The notes beneath the pieces are model-generated. The model worked only from the letters and a program-made list of their open reading frames with translations, was not told the DNA's origin and did not search any database. From Rhizomys pruinosus (taxonomy: Eukaryota > Chordata > Mammalia > Rodentia > Spalacidae): 64,000 nucleotides of DNA. The position numbers and the translations under genes are program-made. Below are positions 33,591 through 45,115 of this stretch, in pieces (within the stretch, counting starts at the first letter, position 1; the number at the start of each line of letters is the position of its first letter). Where the stretch lies: assembly GCA_009823505.1 (NCBI GenBank), contig VZQC01007071.1, positions 387,240-451,239 on the forward strand, in the 5' to 3' direction.

Positions 33591-34734
33591 TATCTTAAAG
33601 AGAGCTAGGGAGTTATATAACTGAGTCTCCCCACTTCCACAGGACTGGAAGTGATCTCATCTACTCCTATGTCCCACAACCTCACAAGCTAGGTTATAAG
33701 AGGCTCTTGCATTTCCTGGTTAAAGATTTTCCCTGATTTAAGTAGTTCAGATGCTGAGTTCTTCCTGGTCATCATCATTTCCTGTGCTGGGCCATCTGCC
33801 CATCATTAAGGCCCCAGTATGCATGCTAAATTATGGATTTTTCCTTCCTTTCTATAGGGGGTATCTCCTGTCATTTTCATCTAATTTCTTCCCTCCTTAC
33901 TATCTAATTATTTCCATGGGATCCATGTTTTTGGATCCCAGGAGGGGCAATTTAGCACAAATATAATTTGCACTCTTACTCTTCCAGACCCCATTTTTAT
34001 GACTGATAAGAGATGGCAAGATGATACCTCCCCCCCCCCCCCACTTTTCCTGCTGGCTCAGAGGCTAGTGCAGGGGCTAGCAATTTGTGTCTTATTCACA
34101 CTGTAATTTCTCCCTCATCTGGGCAATTCCTTTTTAGCAGACAACTGAGCTTTTTTTGTGTTATCTTACCACATACAGCACAGACCACAGCCTGCTTATG
34201 ATACTGTCCTATGTTTATTTCTTTCAGAAACTGCAATATATTCTGTAGTCCATCAAGCCATTTTGAGGGGGATCCCTGTACTCACATGGTAGGCCCCCAT
34301 TCATCAAGGAGGTATGCCACTCTACACAGAGGAAGACAGCTGCCCTGGGCGTCTTCCCAAAGACAGACTTTCCTTTGGATAGAACAGGGTCTGCTGAATG
34401 TCTTATCACTCGTACTATAGACAAGTTGACTGTCACCATACAGCAAGAATGCTTGCCAGTCCGTACTGAAGAAAAGAAATATATCTATGCATTTAACATC
34501 ACTTTTGCATGTGTCTCATATTGTTTTAGGACTGATTTTATACTCCAGGACATACTCATCTTATGGTGGTTTTACAAATGCTTACTAAAGCTTACTAAAA
34601 TTTGTGTTGAAACAGGAAACAAAACTAAAGTGGAGAAAGCTATCTTGAGAAATGAATACCACAGTTGATCCAGTGGAACATCTGTTTGCAACCACCTTGC
34701 TTGCTTAGGGCACCTGCAATAAACTCTGTTAAAG

Positions 34735-34866
34735 AATATCTTTTTTTTTCTGATCTTTTTGAAATAGGGTCTCCCTGTAGCCCCTGCTGACCTAGAACTC
34801 ACAGAGATCTGCCTGCCTCTGTCTCCTGAGTGCTGAGGTTAATGGTATGTGCCACCATGCCAGGCT
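34735..34866 (-). mobile_element. B1 SINE
   Basis: 'gaaatagggtctccctgtagcccc' to 'gtgccaccatgccaggc', lacking the central 'gaccaggctggcctt' segment. Confidence 0.9.
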
Positions 34867-35587
34867 TGCTAAATATCTAAACTCTCACCCTAAATATCTG
34901 CTTCTTCAAACATGCCTGCAGAATGAATTTCCCCTCAGTAGGCATGTAAGCGTCTGTGCTGGTAGTCATGTAGGCTGTTGCTTAAACCCACCAGTGTTGC
35001 ACCTTTAAAGAATGATGTGGGGAGACCTACAGAATCTATAAAGGAACCCAACTCAGGGCTTGAGTTTTTAGGAAAGTCCACTTAAGACTGTTGTAGGGAA
35101 AGAGCTTTCCCAGTGTCTCCTGTGACTCTCTCCATGCTTTCTCTATACAAGGCAGGTCCCGAGCTTCAGCTTCCAGTAAAAATACCACATCGATAAGGAT
35201 GTCCCACCCTCAGATGGCTTAGCTTCAGCTGCACATCTTATCATCCACACTGCTCCTCCCAAACTCATTTTTAGTTCTGCTGTACCCCTGATTAGTTGCC
35301 AGGTATTGCACCAACTTTTCCTACAGAGTCTTGAAAAAGTATTTATTCACCTTAGGTAGGGTACCATTAACAGATCAGTTATTCCACTTAAGTCCGGCTT
35401 GTCGAATCAGAGTTTAATTAGGGCTACATATAGGAACATGGGAGGACTGCTTACAGCAACTCCAGCATAAGGGTAGCTGTAGCACAGATTACCACCCCTA
35501 TCCTGCCTTGGCAATTGTTAACCATCTATCCATCCTCAGAGAGAAGCAAGGCCTCCCTGTGTGCGGACTCATGAGCTTTGCAAGCCC

Positions 35588-35680
35588 ACTCCCTCTTGCA
35601 TGAAGGAATGTTAGTGGGCCCAGTCTTGTGAGGACTCACATGGGTAATCACAGCTACTGTTTCAAGACTGCAATGGCCAG
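35588..35680. repeat. Direct repeat flanking ERV-L block, right copy
   Basis: Counterpart of 28362-28470, about 7.2 kb away and in the same orientation. Confidence 0.5.
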
Positions 35681-35699
35681 GTTATGGCTGGAGGCACAA

Positions 35700-36190
35700 T
35701 AAACAACATAGCCTGAATGTTATGCAGTCTTGAAATTTCCTCTGCTAAACAAATTAGTGCATTACTTTTGAATTCAGCTTCACATAAAATTTTAGAACAC
35801 AGGCAGAATGTAGCCAGATTCTTTGCCAGAATATAACATGATTGCCTCCTAGCTCAATTCCCAATAGAGTTTTAATTCTTCACTGAAATCTCATGAGCCC
35901 AGCCTTCATTGTCTATACTTCTATCAGTATCCTTGGTCTTTTTCACTCCAACAGGAATGGCCCATTAAGCTCTGTTTACAGCATTTTGGAACTTCTCTAG
36001 TCTGCAACTACAGACTCTTCCACATTTCAGTCCCAAAGGCTTACAAACCGCATGGTCAGGTTTATCAGAGCCCACTTAGTACCCACTTTCTATAGTAGTT
36101 ACTTTTCTTGTGGCTATGACAGAATACCTGACAAAAACAATCCTTAAAGGAAGGATTTATTTTGGCTCACAGTTTATCAAAGATAGGAGG
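35700..36190 (+). mobile_element. MaLR-internal-like repeat
   Basis: 'tagctcaattcccaatagagttt', 'catgagcccagccttcattgtctatacttctatcag' and 'gtagttacttttcttgtggctatgacagaatacctgac...gatttattttggctcacagttt' belong to the same widespread family as 26102 and 57544. Confidence 0.55.
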
Positions 36191-36194
36191 CCAT

Positions 36195-36766
36195 CATGGT
36201 GAGGAGGGCATGCAGCAGGAGAAGCTTGTGGCTCACATCATGGTGAGGAGGGCATGCAGCAGGAGTGGCTTGTGGCTCTCTCACATCATGGTGAGGAGGG
36301 CATGCAGCAGGAGAGGCTTGTGGCTCTCTCACATCATGGTGAGGAGGGCATGCAGCAGTTGTGGCTTGTGGCTCTCTCACATCATGGTGAAGAGGGCATG
36401 CAGCAGGAGAGGCTTGTGGCTCACTCACATCATGGTGAGGAGGGCATGCAGCAGTTGTGGCTTGTGGCTCACTCATATCATGGTGAGGAGGGCATGCAGC
36501 AGTTGTGGCTTGTGGCTCACTCACATCATGGCGAGGAGGGCATGCAGCAGTTGTGGCTTGTGGCTCACTCACATCATGGTGAGGAGGGCATGCAGCAGGA
36601 GAGGCTTGTGGCTCACACACATCATGGTGAGGAGGGCATGCAGCAGGTGTGGCTTGTGGCTCACTCATCATGGTGAGGAGGGCATGCAGCAGTTGTGGCT
36701 TGTGGCTCTCTCACATCATGGTGAGAAGGGCATGCAGCAGGAGAGGCTTGTGGCTCACTCACATCT
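36195..36766. repeat. 48-bp minisatellite, 12 units
   Basis: Unit starts ('catggtgaggagggcatgcag') are at 36195, 36239, 36287, 36335, 36383, 36431, 36479, 36527, 36575, 36623, 36669 and 36717. The period is 48 bp except for a 44-bp first unit and a 46-bp tenth unit. Two variants alternate ('caggagaggc' and 'cagttgtggc'). It arises within the 'gccatcatggtgggaaggcatg' part of the dispersed repeat. Because 48 is a multiple of 3, long frames stay open on both strands; these are not genes. Confidence 0.97.
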
Positions 36767-36989
36767 TAGTGGTAAGAAACAGCTCTCAAGCCAGAATGGG
36801 GCACACAGGGGTGTGTGCATCTACAACCCACTAACCCACACCTCTAGGCCCTCAGAATGGGCTGCGCAGATGGGGAGATAGAGAGGTGGTGGGTTAGCCT
36901 AATCCTTGGTCCCATTCCTACATTTCTGTCTGTAGTTCTACAATCTCCTCAAATAGCACCACCAGCTTGGGACTGAGTGTCCAAACCTG

Positions 36990-37919
36990 TTAGCCTGTAG
37001 CAGACACTTTACATTCAAGGCATAACACAACGCTTTGGGGGAAATGTAAAGAGGAGATGGTTTTTAGGAAATGTGAACTCTGACTTGATGTGAGACTTGA
37101 GAGCAAGGCAGGCTGGTGAACATAAGGAGAGAATATCTGAGAGGACAGAATGATGTACAGTTTGCTTGAATAGCTAACCATTTCAGAATAATTTGTGTAA
37201 TCTGACAATTATGATTTTGTATCACTTATACACATAAATCATACAGAAGGCCTAAAATGTACCAGAAAACAAAAAATAAGGAACTGGATTTTCCTCCTAA
37301 ACCCACCACTCTAAATCCTCTTCTGCTGACATAGAGCAGGACACAAGGCCACCAGGAAAGCAAAGGATTGTGGGGGGGGGCGGCCCCCTGAGTGGTCAGT
37401 GCCGTCTTAGGGAGAAGGGAAGCTCAGCTGTGCTGCTCCTTTTTTTCACCGAGATGGGAAATAGTCTATGTTTGGGGTTGCTTGGCAAAACACTGCTTTC
37501 TATGAATAGAAAACTTGATCTCCAGCTGTTTTTTCTCTGTGACATGCCACCTACATTGTAGCACGCTTCAGTGGATAAATCAGAAGGGAGCATGCTTTTC
37601 AATTTACTGGAAGATACCCTACATGCCACAAATGAAGTAACCTTGTCAACATTTTCCCAAGTAATTCGCATTTATTTGTGGACTTGTCTACTAAAGGAAG
37701 GGCCTCAACAAGTGGAAGAAGAGTTTCTACTGTGTTAACTTTTAGCAGAACACACACAGTGACCTATTTTGTGTTCAGTGGAGATGCTGTTACTTCAGCC
37801 TTCAGAGTTGCCCAGATATTTGTTCAGTGAGTTTTGTGTCCACAATGCTTGCAAGTGTTAGACACACTTACCAGCCTCAAGTCCTGCCCAGATTTTTAAG
37901 CTTATATAAAAATACAAAA
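36990..37919. other. Intergenic, nothing recognised
   Basis: No domain-bearing frame and no named repeat seen. Confidence 0.5.
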
Positions 37920-38030
37920 TCATGCCAGGTGTGGTTGCACATGATGTGATCCCAGCACTCAGGAGGCAGAGGCATGAGGATCTCTGTGAGTTCAAGGCTA
38001 GCCTGGTCAACTGTCTCAAAAAGACTCCCC
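37920..38030 (+). mobile_element. B1 SINE, internal deletion
   Basis: 'catgccaggtgtggttgcac' to 'ctggtcaactgtctcaaaaagac'. Confidence 0.85.
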
Positions 38031-38399
38031 GAAATACGAAATCATAAACATCATAAAACCCACAAACTACTGACAAGAAGTGGCAGTTCCTTCCACTGGG
38101 AATATGTGATGGGGTCTTCCTTCTAATGAGAGCAGAAGCATAAGCATACTAAGAGCATGAATGCAGTAGAACAAACATTGACTTTTGCCCGGATAAAGCA
38201 GAAATGGAGGAATGAGGCACGGGTTCTGCATCCTTTCTCTTGTCTATTATCTTCTGCTGCTTTTAAGAAAAGACAGTATCAGAGAAAAAACTGCCACCCC
38301 AAACATCTCCTTAGCTTTCTTAAAGAAAGGGCGGGGTGGGAACATGACCCATGGTGTGCAGGTAGAGGTCAAAGTTTTCAGGCGTTGGTTCTCGCAGTC

Positions 38400-38600
38400 C
38401 CCCTTGTTTTGAGGCCGGGTCTTCCTTGTTTCTGCCGCTGTGCTGAGCATGAATCTTCTGGCAGATTCTCCTGTCTCTGTCTCCACCTGGTTTTAGGAGT
38501 AATGGGATTACAGATGCATACCACTGCATCTGGATTTTTTTTCCCATGGGTGCCAAGGATATAAAAAGTGGCTTTATCCCCTGAGCCATCTCCCTGGCCC
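38400..38600 (-). mobile_element. Old B1 / SINE remnant
   Basis: 'gaggccgggtcttcc', 'ggagtaatgggattacagatgcataccactgcatctgg' and 'cctgagccatctccctggccc' are decayed antisense SINE pieces. Confidence 0.55.
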
Positions 38601-39619
38601 TCTTTAGCTTTTTAGTTTTTCACCTCTATTCATCAAGTTCCACTTCACTTTAAGGCCATCTGACACTACTTCCTGGTTTTCTTCATTCTTTACCTTTTAA
38701 TTCCTCCTACCTACTGCTAATGAATAGACATATAGTGAGTTAGCTAGCTGAGTCTGCACATGTTTGAGACAGGTCAGATTCAACATAAAGCTTAGGGTTA
38801 ATTCAAGCTCAAGACAAATGTAGGCTCATCAGCAGTGGTCCCCACAGGCTGGGCTGGGTCTGGGATCCTTGTCCCATCACAAGCCTGAAATTCAGAGTGG
38901 TTCTACATGTTAGTTCTGGCCCCTTGGCATTCAGGCTATCTGTCTATTTAAGAAGTGTATACTCCTCTAAGGTGGAGCTTAAGCCTTTTGGTCTGATGGC
39001 CCAGTAGGAAATGGATTTTATTTCATGATGCTCATTAGGAAAGAAGAAACCAGAGTACTTCAACAGAGACTTCAGTGTAAGGAATTGAGTAAACAGATGT
39101 TGGGGTATGAAAAATTAAAGAGGAACATGTAATAACCATAAGGGGCAGCTGTGGTCTCTAAGGTTGCAAATACAAGAGAGGATAGGGGGTTGGGCTTATA
39201 AGAGCCCAGGAGCTTGGAGAAGGGGCCCAATAGGACTGGGACTCAGACATCCAAAAGGGATACTGCCTGCCTGAGCTGATAACCCTGAGCCAAAGGCAAA
39301 GATATAGGATGCTGCTGGTCCTTGAAGCACAATGAAAAGATGAAACCTATTATCAAGCTAATAGCCCCTGGCTATGTACGATGATGCACATAGCACCCCT
39401 CTTCTAGCCCCCCCCCTTTTTTTAGTACTCTTAGTAGCAGGATAACAGGGCAGAAGCATGACCTGCACAGTTCTGGCTCTATCAACACAGAGTGGCCGTT
39501 CATTGATGAGAGGTATAAGTAGCTCAGTTGTTATCTATGAGTATGCACTTTGAATTTTTACTGCATATGTTTCTATTTTACTTTACTCTGTGCTACGTTG
39601 CTTATCACATTTGAAACAT
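38601..39619. other. Intergenic, nothing recognised
   Basis: No gene seen. A C-run followed by a T-run is at about 39408-39423. Confidence 0.5.
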
Positions 39620-39735
39620 TAAAAAGCCGGGAGAGTAGCACACACTTGCAATCCTAGCACTCAGAAGGCCATGGCAGAAGTCACCACCAGTTTGAGGCTA
39701 GTCTGATCTACATAGTTCCAGGCCGGCTAGGAGAG
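39620..39735 (+). mobile_element. Old B1 SINE
   Basis: 'aagccgggagagtagcacacacttgcaatcctagcac' to 'agttccaggccggctaggag'. Confidence 0.7.
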
Positions 39736-39989
39736 CACCATCATACTGATTTCATTACCTGTGACTTGTGAGTGGACAATGACCCAGTAGACCAAGCCTT
39801 GGAATCAAGAACTTCTTTCCTTCTGACTCCTCCCACAGCGACATGACTTGCAAAGGGCCACTCTGCCAAATATTATATAGGGGCCATATTCTCTAGGCTG
39901 TGGGAATATTTATATAAAGAGACTGCAGATGTTTTGTATACAGTTAATGTCCCCTTAGTCCCAAATTTGTTTTCTGTAGTTTCAGTTAC

Positions 39990-40133
39990 CTACAGTCAAC
40001 GAAGATTCAAAATATTAAATGAAAAATTCCAAATACAAACAGTAAATCTTAAATAACTTTATTATAGTATAATGATTGATTGTTAAATATTGTTAATCTC
40101 TTACTAATTAAACTCTATTATGGGTATGTCTTT
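39990..40133 (+). mobile_element. DNA-transposon-like fragment
   Basis: 'gtagtttcagttacctacagtcaacgaagattcaaaatattaaatgaaaaattcc' is the opposite-strand counterpart of 5480-5640. Tigger/pogo-type non-autonomous element by recollection. Confidence 0.45.
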
Positions 40134-40148
40134 AGAAAAAGCCTCCAG

Positions 40149-40726
40149 GAGACGCCATAACGCGCCAGGGCAGTAGGATCGAAAGGTTATTCCTGGACAA
40201 ACTGTCAGCCCATGAAAGGAAACAGCCAGAATTGACCAGAGTCCAAGTCAACAGCTCCAGAGAGAGTGGACTGTTTTACCTCTCATCCACCTGTGCCCCT
40301 TTTCTAAGCCTAGGGAACAACCTGCGGAAGAGGGGGCGTGGTAGAATGTAAGGGCTGCGATTGGGGTGAATGGTGAAACTACAGCAATGTAGTCTGGACA
40401 CTCATTTGATCAACTTGATTGAACAAACAACCTGTCACCCCCCACTGGATGGTGGGGCTGTAGGTGTTTGGGCACAACAGCCTGCAGATAGGTTTTGCAT
40501 GAAGGATGCTTGTACTCATGGATTATCACTTATAGCTAAAAATGAAAAAAAAAAAACTGAGAGAAAGATGCAGGACAGTTATTGGCAGAATGCATGATCT
40601 GGGATGGGGTGGGGTGGGGTGGGGGAGGGAAAGGGAAATAAGCCTGAACTGAATTGGAAAAAAATGTATGAAATGCACAAAGCATCAATAAAAACTAATT
40701 TTAAAAAAAAAAAAAAAAAAAAAAAA
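40149..40726 (+). mobile_element. Short L1 3'-UTR element, copy A
   Basis: Begins 'gagacgccataacg', contains a G-rich tract (ggggtggggtgg) and ends 'gaaatgcacaaagcatcaataaaaac' plus poly(A). A perfect 14-bp target duplication 'gaaaaagcctccag' flanks it (40135-40148 and 40727-40740). Very similar to 51481-52034, which starts within three bases of the same point but has a different target duplication. Confidence 0.93.
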
Positions 40727-40861
40727 GAAAAAGCCTCCAGCATACAGGGTCCAGTACTATCTATCTACTGGAGGCCTTGAACACTGTCTTTCACAAACAA
40801 GGGGACACAACCATAGTCTGAGAAGGAAATATTAGAGAAAAGGTAAGGAACTACTAGTAAA

Positions 40862-40925
40862 GTTATCTACCATGGGGCTGGGAGATAGCCCAGTTGATCA
40901 AGTGCTTACTGTGGAAACATGGGAA
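40862..40925 (+). mobile_element. Truncated tRNA-derived SINE head
   Basis: 'atggggctgggagatagcccagttgatcaagtgcttactg' resembles a B2/B3/ID head with no body. Confidence 0.5.
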
Positions 40926-41144
40926 GAAACATCTTCCCATCACCTGTGCTGCCGCCGCCAAAATGCCACCCGTTCTGCAAGCACTAACTCAGCTTCTAGG
41001 TGAAGCCTTTCCAGGTCACCTCCACTTCCCTTTTCTCGTGGCCTTTCTGCCACTGTCCCTTGACAGCAAACCCTACCGGCTGGAAGAAGCCCATCTTTGG
41101 GGGCTTCCTCCTCAGCTGTCATTCTTCAGGCCCTGTCTGCCTTG
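40926..41144. other. Unidentified GC-richer segment
   Basis: The + frame 40894-41295 is open, but it runs into an antisense B1 and shows no domain, so it is not called a gene. Confidence 0.4.
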
Positions 41145-41275
41145 CTTTTTGAGACAAGGTCTTTTACCAGCCTGGAGATCACCAAGTAAACTAGGCTGGC
41201 TGACCAGTGACCCCCAGGGATCTGCCTGTCTCCACTCCCGCCCCCCAGAGTTGGGATTACAGGTGCTTGCTTGGG
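41145..41275 (-). mobile_element. B1 SINE, old
   Basis: 'ttttgagacaaggtcttttaccagcctggag' to 'gttgggattacaggtgcttgc'. Confidence 0.75.
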
Positions 41276-42377
41276 GTTTTCCCCCCAGGTCCTAAGACGA
41301 ACCCAGGTCCTAAGTCGAAACATGCCCGAAGCAACAGAACCGGGCAAGGCAGTACGAGGCCTGCTTGGTACAGCTCTGGAACTTTGGCATCAGGGCCAGA
41401 GAGAGAAATCTGAGCATCTACCAGAGCCACTAGTTGCAACTCTGGAAACAGGGTGTACAGTTGTAACCTTGGCAACTAGCCTCATGCTTAAGGAGCCAGA
41501 AGAACTGGTGAATTAAAATGAAGGTAGGCTCTGACAAGAACAGGGCTATGGGTCACCAAGCAGAGTGATCGGCAACATCCAATGTTAGATGCCAAGAACA
41601 CCAAGAAGCTAGGGGAGTACCTCACTTTGGATCAGGCCTGGTAAGTCTGGCTGACAAGAACGGGAAATGAATGTAACCTCTTTAACTCCATTTTTTGGGG
41701 GAGGGGTGCACAGTTTTATCACTATCACTTGAATGACACAAAGTATTCAGTGAAAATCCTAAAGTTTCATGTTGGTTTATTCCCTCCCAGCTGTCTGTGG
41801 TATTCCAGATCTTTCCCACTGTGCTTCAGTGGCTCACGGTCTCTGCTCGAGCTCAACTCCAGCTCATGCAAGCAGCTGTCTGTGTTCTCTGCTACCACCC
41901 ATTCTCAGATGGCTTGTCCTGCTGATTCTTTGGAAGCCCAACATAAAGATAAGGAGGTGAGGTCTGGGCACCTTGCCTTTGGACTCTTGTCCAGGGTTGC
42001 AGATGGCACTACAACCCTGGGCAGCTGCCTTGCAGACATGTGATGGTCACACAGGAAACCGTACGAGGGATAAATGGATCAGGTGAACCTCATCCCTACT
42101 ACAAAAACATGTGTTAAGCTGGGAGCAGATCAGTATCACCTTCTCCAGTAAATGAGAAGCCACATGCTCATTACATATGCAGAGCTGTGACCAAAGTGTG
42201 ACAGGTGACAGGTTTGGGTGCTGTTTCTATAAAGGTGTCATTATGCTTGGTACTTTGTTCTGGACTTAATAACTTAAACACTGTCATTTCTTCTGTGTAA
42301 ACTAGACTTAAGTAGAGTTCTGATTTCATTTATTCCCCCTAAGTAACAGATTCCAGTTATTTTCATCTGGTTCCTTA
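41276..42377. other. Intergenic, nothing recognised
   Basis: Several short open frames without recognisable domains. Confidence 0.45.
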
Positions 42378-42775
42378 TGCTAGGTTCATTTTGAGGGGAG
42401 ACGCACAGAGAGGAGGAAATGTCAGGACTCTGATGAAAAGGAAGTCGGGTTTATTTCAGACATGGCAGCTGGCCTGCCTGTGTCGGGAGGACTAGATGAC
42501 CAGTGTTAGAATGTCTCCAGAATGGCAGTTTTATACCCAGGCACACAAGGAAGTGAGTTTACAAGGAGGTGGGGTGAGGAGATGAGGGATTAGGGCGTAG
42601 GTGGATCTGTGGCTGGTATCAGTAGAAGCATCTCAAGATAAACTGAAGCTTGTGACAGGTATCCGTAGGAGCCTGATTGCAGGACACTGCAGCAACTTTC
42701 TGGGAACTTCGACCTCAGTCGGCTTCCTGGAAAATCCCTGACGTAGGTGGGCTTCTGACCTTATACCTTATATTA
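42378..42775. mobile_element. Possible LTR-like segment
   Basis: 'gaaggaagtcgggtttatttcagac', 'ttttatacccaggcacac' and a run of purine-rich phrases resemble rodent LTR or internal ERV sequence in antisense. Ends are not defined. Confidence 0.3.
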
Positions 42776-42999
42776 AATAGAAATCATTTTCATGGATATA
42801 AAAGTTTTAGTAACTGAAACCACTATGAACATAGCCTGACAGGTCACATGCATAACTGCTTAATACTTAATTTACTACCGTATGGACTAAATAAAATTTG
42901 AAGATATATACTGTGATGTGAGAAGACTGTGCACCTATGTATGTACACAGAGGCCAGGGGAAACCAGCAGTAAGCGCTCCTCTGTTGCTATCCATCTTA

Positions 43000-43105
43000 T
43001 TTACTTTTTTCCTTCCCGGTGTCTCACTGGCCTTGAATTCAACAAACAGGCTAGGATGGCCTCCCTAGTGCTGAGATTACAAATTGTGCCACCACATATG
43101 CCTTT
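43000..43105 (-). mobile_element. Old B1 SINE
   Basis: 'ccggtgtctcactggccttgaattc' to 'gctgagattacaaattgtgccaccac'. Confidence 0.55.
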
Positions 43106-43231
43106 TTAATTTAATTTTCAATGTGATTTCTGGCCATCGAATTCAAGTCCTTTTGTTGTGCTTGCAGGTGAAGAACTTTATGGACTGAACCATTTCCCTA
43201 GACCCTGAAAAAACTATGGTAATTGCTGGTA

Positions 43232-43233
43232 CT

Positions 43234-43300
<67 letters not shown>
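43232..43300. repeat. (TC)n microsatellite
   Basis: About 65 bp of uninterrupted ctct, abutting an antisense B1. Confidence 0.95.
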
Positions 43301-43301
<1 letters not shown>

Positions 43302-43408
43302 GTCTTTTTGAGACAGGGTCTCCGTCTTGGAACTCACTATGTAGACCAGGCTGGCCTTAAACTCACAGAGTTCAAGGATTAAAGGCCTGCACCACCACAC
43401 CTGGCATA
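43300..43408 (-). mobile_element. B1 SINE, internal deletions
   Basis: 'cttttgagacagggtctccg' to 'gcaccaccacacctggc', without the 'gatctgcctgcctctgcctcc' box. Confidence 0.88.
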
Positions 43409-43654
43409 GAGTTTCTCTTGGGCAAAGTCCTTTCTTTGGGAAGGAAAGTACTCTGATAAACAGTTAAGGAATGGGTGTCCTGAAGGCATGAGGAGAAGGA
43501 AAAATACTGCATAAAGAGAGGGAAGAGAGTGGGGGAGACACACTGGAGAAGTGGTGGGCAGTGGCAAGTTGTGGCTTATGCTGAAAAGACAGGAGTTGGT
43601 GGATGAAAATGCCATGGGAGGAAATGAAGGATTTTAAGAGGAGGAATTTCTAAT

Positions 43655-43660
<6 letters not shown>

Positions 43661-43701
<41 letters not shown>
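43661..43701. repeat. (TG)n microsatellite
   Basis: Uninterrupted gt run. Confidence 0.95.
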
Positions 43702-43702
<1 letters not shown>

Positions 43703-43989
43703 AAACCACCTACTCCAAACTGCCACACTCAAAAAGTGTGCTATACAAAAACCAAAGAAAGGGAGTTGATTTCCAAAAGTACTGGTAGGAGAGAGGAGTT
43801 ACAGGTGAGATGGAAGGAGGCCCAAGTGTTCGGAGAACTCAGCTTTAGAAGGGACCCTGAGATTCTATGCCCCACAAGGCCTATACGGTCTTAGAAGACT
43901 ATACCTCATCACAAAAGTGGTTAAGAGAATTCAACCAATTTTAACAATGTCCATGTGGCAAGGTGACCCTGACAACACAGTAGCTCTTT

Positions 43990-44375
43990 CAGCCTTTTGT
44001 CCCCCCACCTCCTTTAGACAGTCTAGCCTTATAGCCCCAGGCTGGTCTGTAACTGACAATGTAGCCCTAAAATTTGAGGCAGGCCTCAGGCTTCAGTTTC
44101 CCAAGTTCTGTGGTTACAGGTGTGACCCACTATTCAAACTAAACCATAATTTACTTTTCTTCTTCTGACAGGTCTCATGTATCCCAGGCTGACCTTGAAC
44201 TTTGTAGGGAGTCAAGGATGATCTAGATTTCCTGATGCGCCCCCCCCATCTCCTGAGTGCTGGAGATACAGGCGTATGCCACCAATCTCAGTTTTATGTG
44301 GTCTTAGGGATCAAATCCATGGCTTCATGCATGCTAGGCAAGCAGTCTAACAACTGAGGTATAGATACAGCCCTA
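43990..44375 (-). mobile_element. Old B1 and B4-like SINE
   Basis: 43990-44120 is a decayed B1. 44160-44290 is B1-like and is followed by an ID-like head in reverse ('catgcatgctaggcaagcagtctaacaactgagg'), together a B4 arrangement. Confidence 0.6.
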
Positions 44376-44559
44376 TAATTTCTTAAGACATCATTAGAAA
44401 TGTGAAGGTCAGTAATTTATTTTCCATCCCTCTTTTTTTTCTATTAAATCCCTAGACCTAAATTTCCTTAATCTATAAATGCTGAAGAGTGACCTATCCT
44501 ACCTCTAGGGTTTGCTATTAGAGCTCTGATATTATGTTGTGGTTTTTTTTTTAAACATT

Positions 44560-44774
44560 TTTTCTTTTCTTTATTTTTATTTCATGTGTATGAGTGTTAT
44601 GTCTGCATATGTTTAAGTGCACTCATGTTGTGTAATGCCTGAGGACAGAGAGGTGTTAGATCCCCTGGAAATGGAGTTATAGTTGTTAGCTGCCATCTGG
44701 GTGCTGGGATTTGAACCCAGGTTTTCTATAAGAACAACCAGTGCTCTTAACCACTGAGCCATCTCTCCAGTCCC
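44560..44774 (-). mobile_element. Old B2 SINE
   Basis: 'tttcatgtgtatgagtgttatgtctgcatatg' to 'cactgagccatctctccagtccc'. Confidence 0.87.
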
Positions 44775-44779
44775 AACTG

Positions 44780-44928
44780 ATTTTTTTTTAAGATTTAATC
44801 ATATGTGTGGGTCTGTGTATATGCCTGAGGGACTGCAGCTGTCTGGAGGCCAGTAGAGGGTCCTCTTGGAACTTGGGTCCTCTGAAAGAGCTGTAAGTGC
44901 TCCCACTAAGCCATCTCTCTAGCCCTAT
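44780..44928 (-). mobile_element. Old tRNA-derived SINE
   Basis: 'gtgggtctgtgtatatgcctgagggactgcagctgtctggaggcc' to 'actaagccatctctctagccc'; B3- or B2-related. Confidence 0.65.
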
Positions 44929-45115
44929 GATGTTCCCTTTGAGGTAAATTTACACACAGTAAAATATATTTAACTGTACCATTCCATGAGTTTTGACAAC
45001 TGTAGACACTTCTGTAACCTAAACTACGGAAAAACTCCTCTGCCAGTCCACCTCTAACGGCTAGCCAACCATTATATTGACTTTTATCACGAAAGATTTC
45101 ATAATATTTGAATTC

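Larger units (their letters stand above)
28480..35700 (-). mobile_element. Decayed ERV-L-like provirus block
   Basis: Reading the - strand from high to low coordinates gives a possible gag end (33404-33108), a protease-like motif (about 32870), reverse transcriptase blocks (32530-31990) and an integrase core (about 29660-29280): the expected gag-pro-RT-IN order. Stops and frame changes are everywhere. A B2 (31336-31550) and a solo LTR (30007-30299) have inserted. ERV-L (class III) is my best reading from the RT and IN blocks; parts of the interval may be other repeats. Confidence 0.55.

Noticed and set aside
36195..36766. CRISPR-like regularly spaced repeats
   Set aside because: The units are contiguous without unique spacers, and the sequence is a mammalian nuclear genome.
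36162..36881. 239-codon + strand open frame with 16-residue repeats, plus long overlapping frames
   Set aside because: It is a by-product of a 48-bp minisatellite without stops; several frames on both strands are open at once, and the array sits in a dispersed retroelement.
40370..40597. 75-codon frame repeated on the other strand at 51625-51813
   Set aside because: Both copies lie inside the same L1 3'-UTR element; the repetition reflects the mobile element, not a conserved gene.
40894..41295. 133-codon + strand frame
   Set aside because: It runs through an antisense B1 and has no recognisable domain or splice context.
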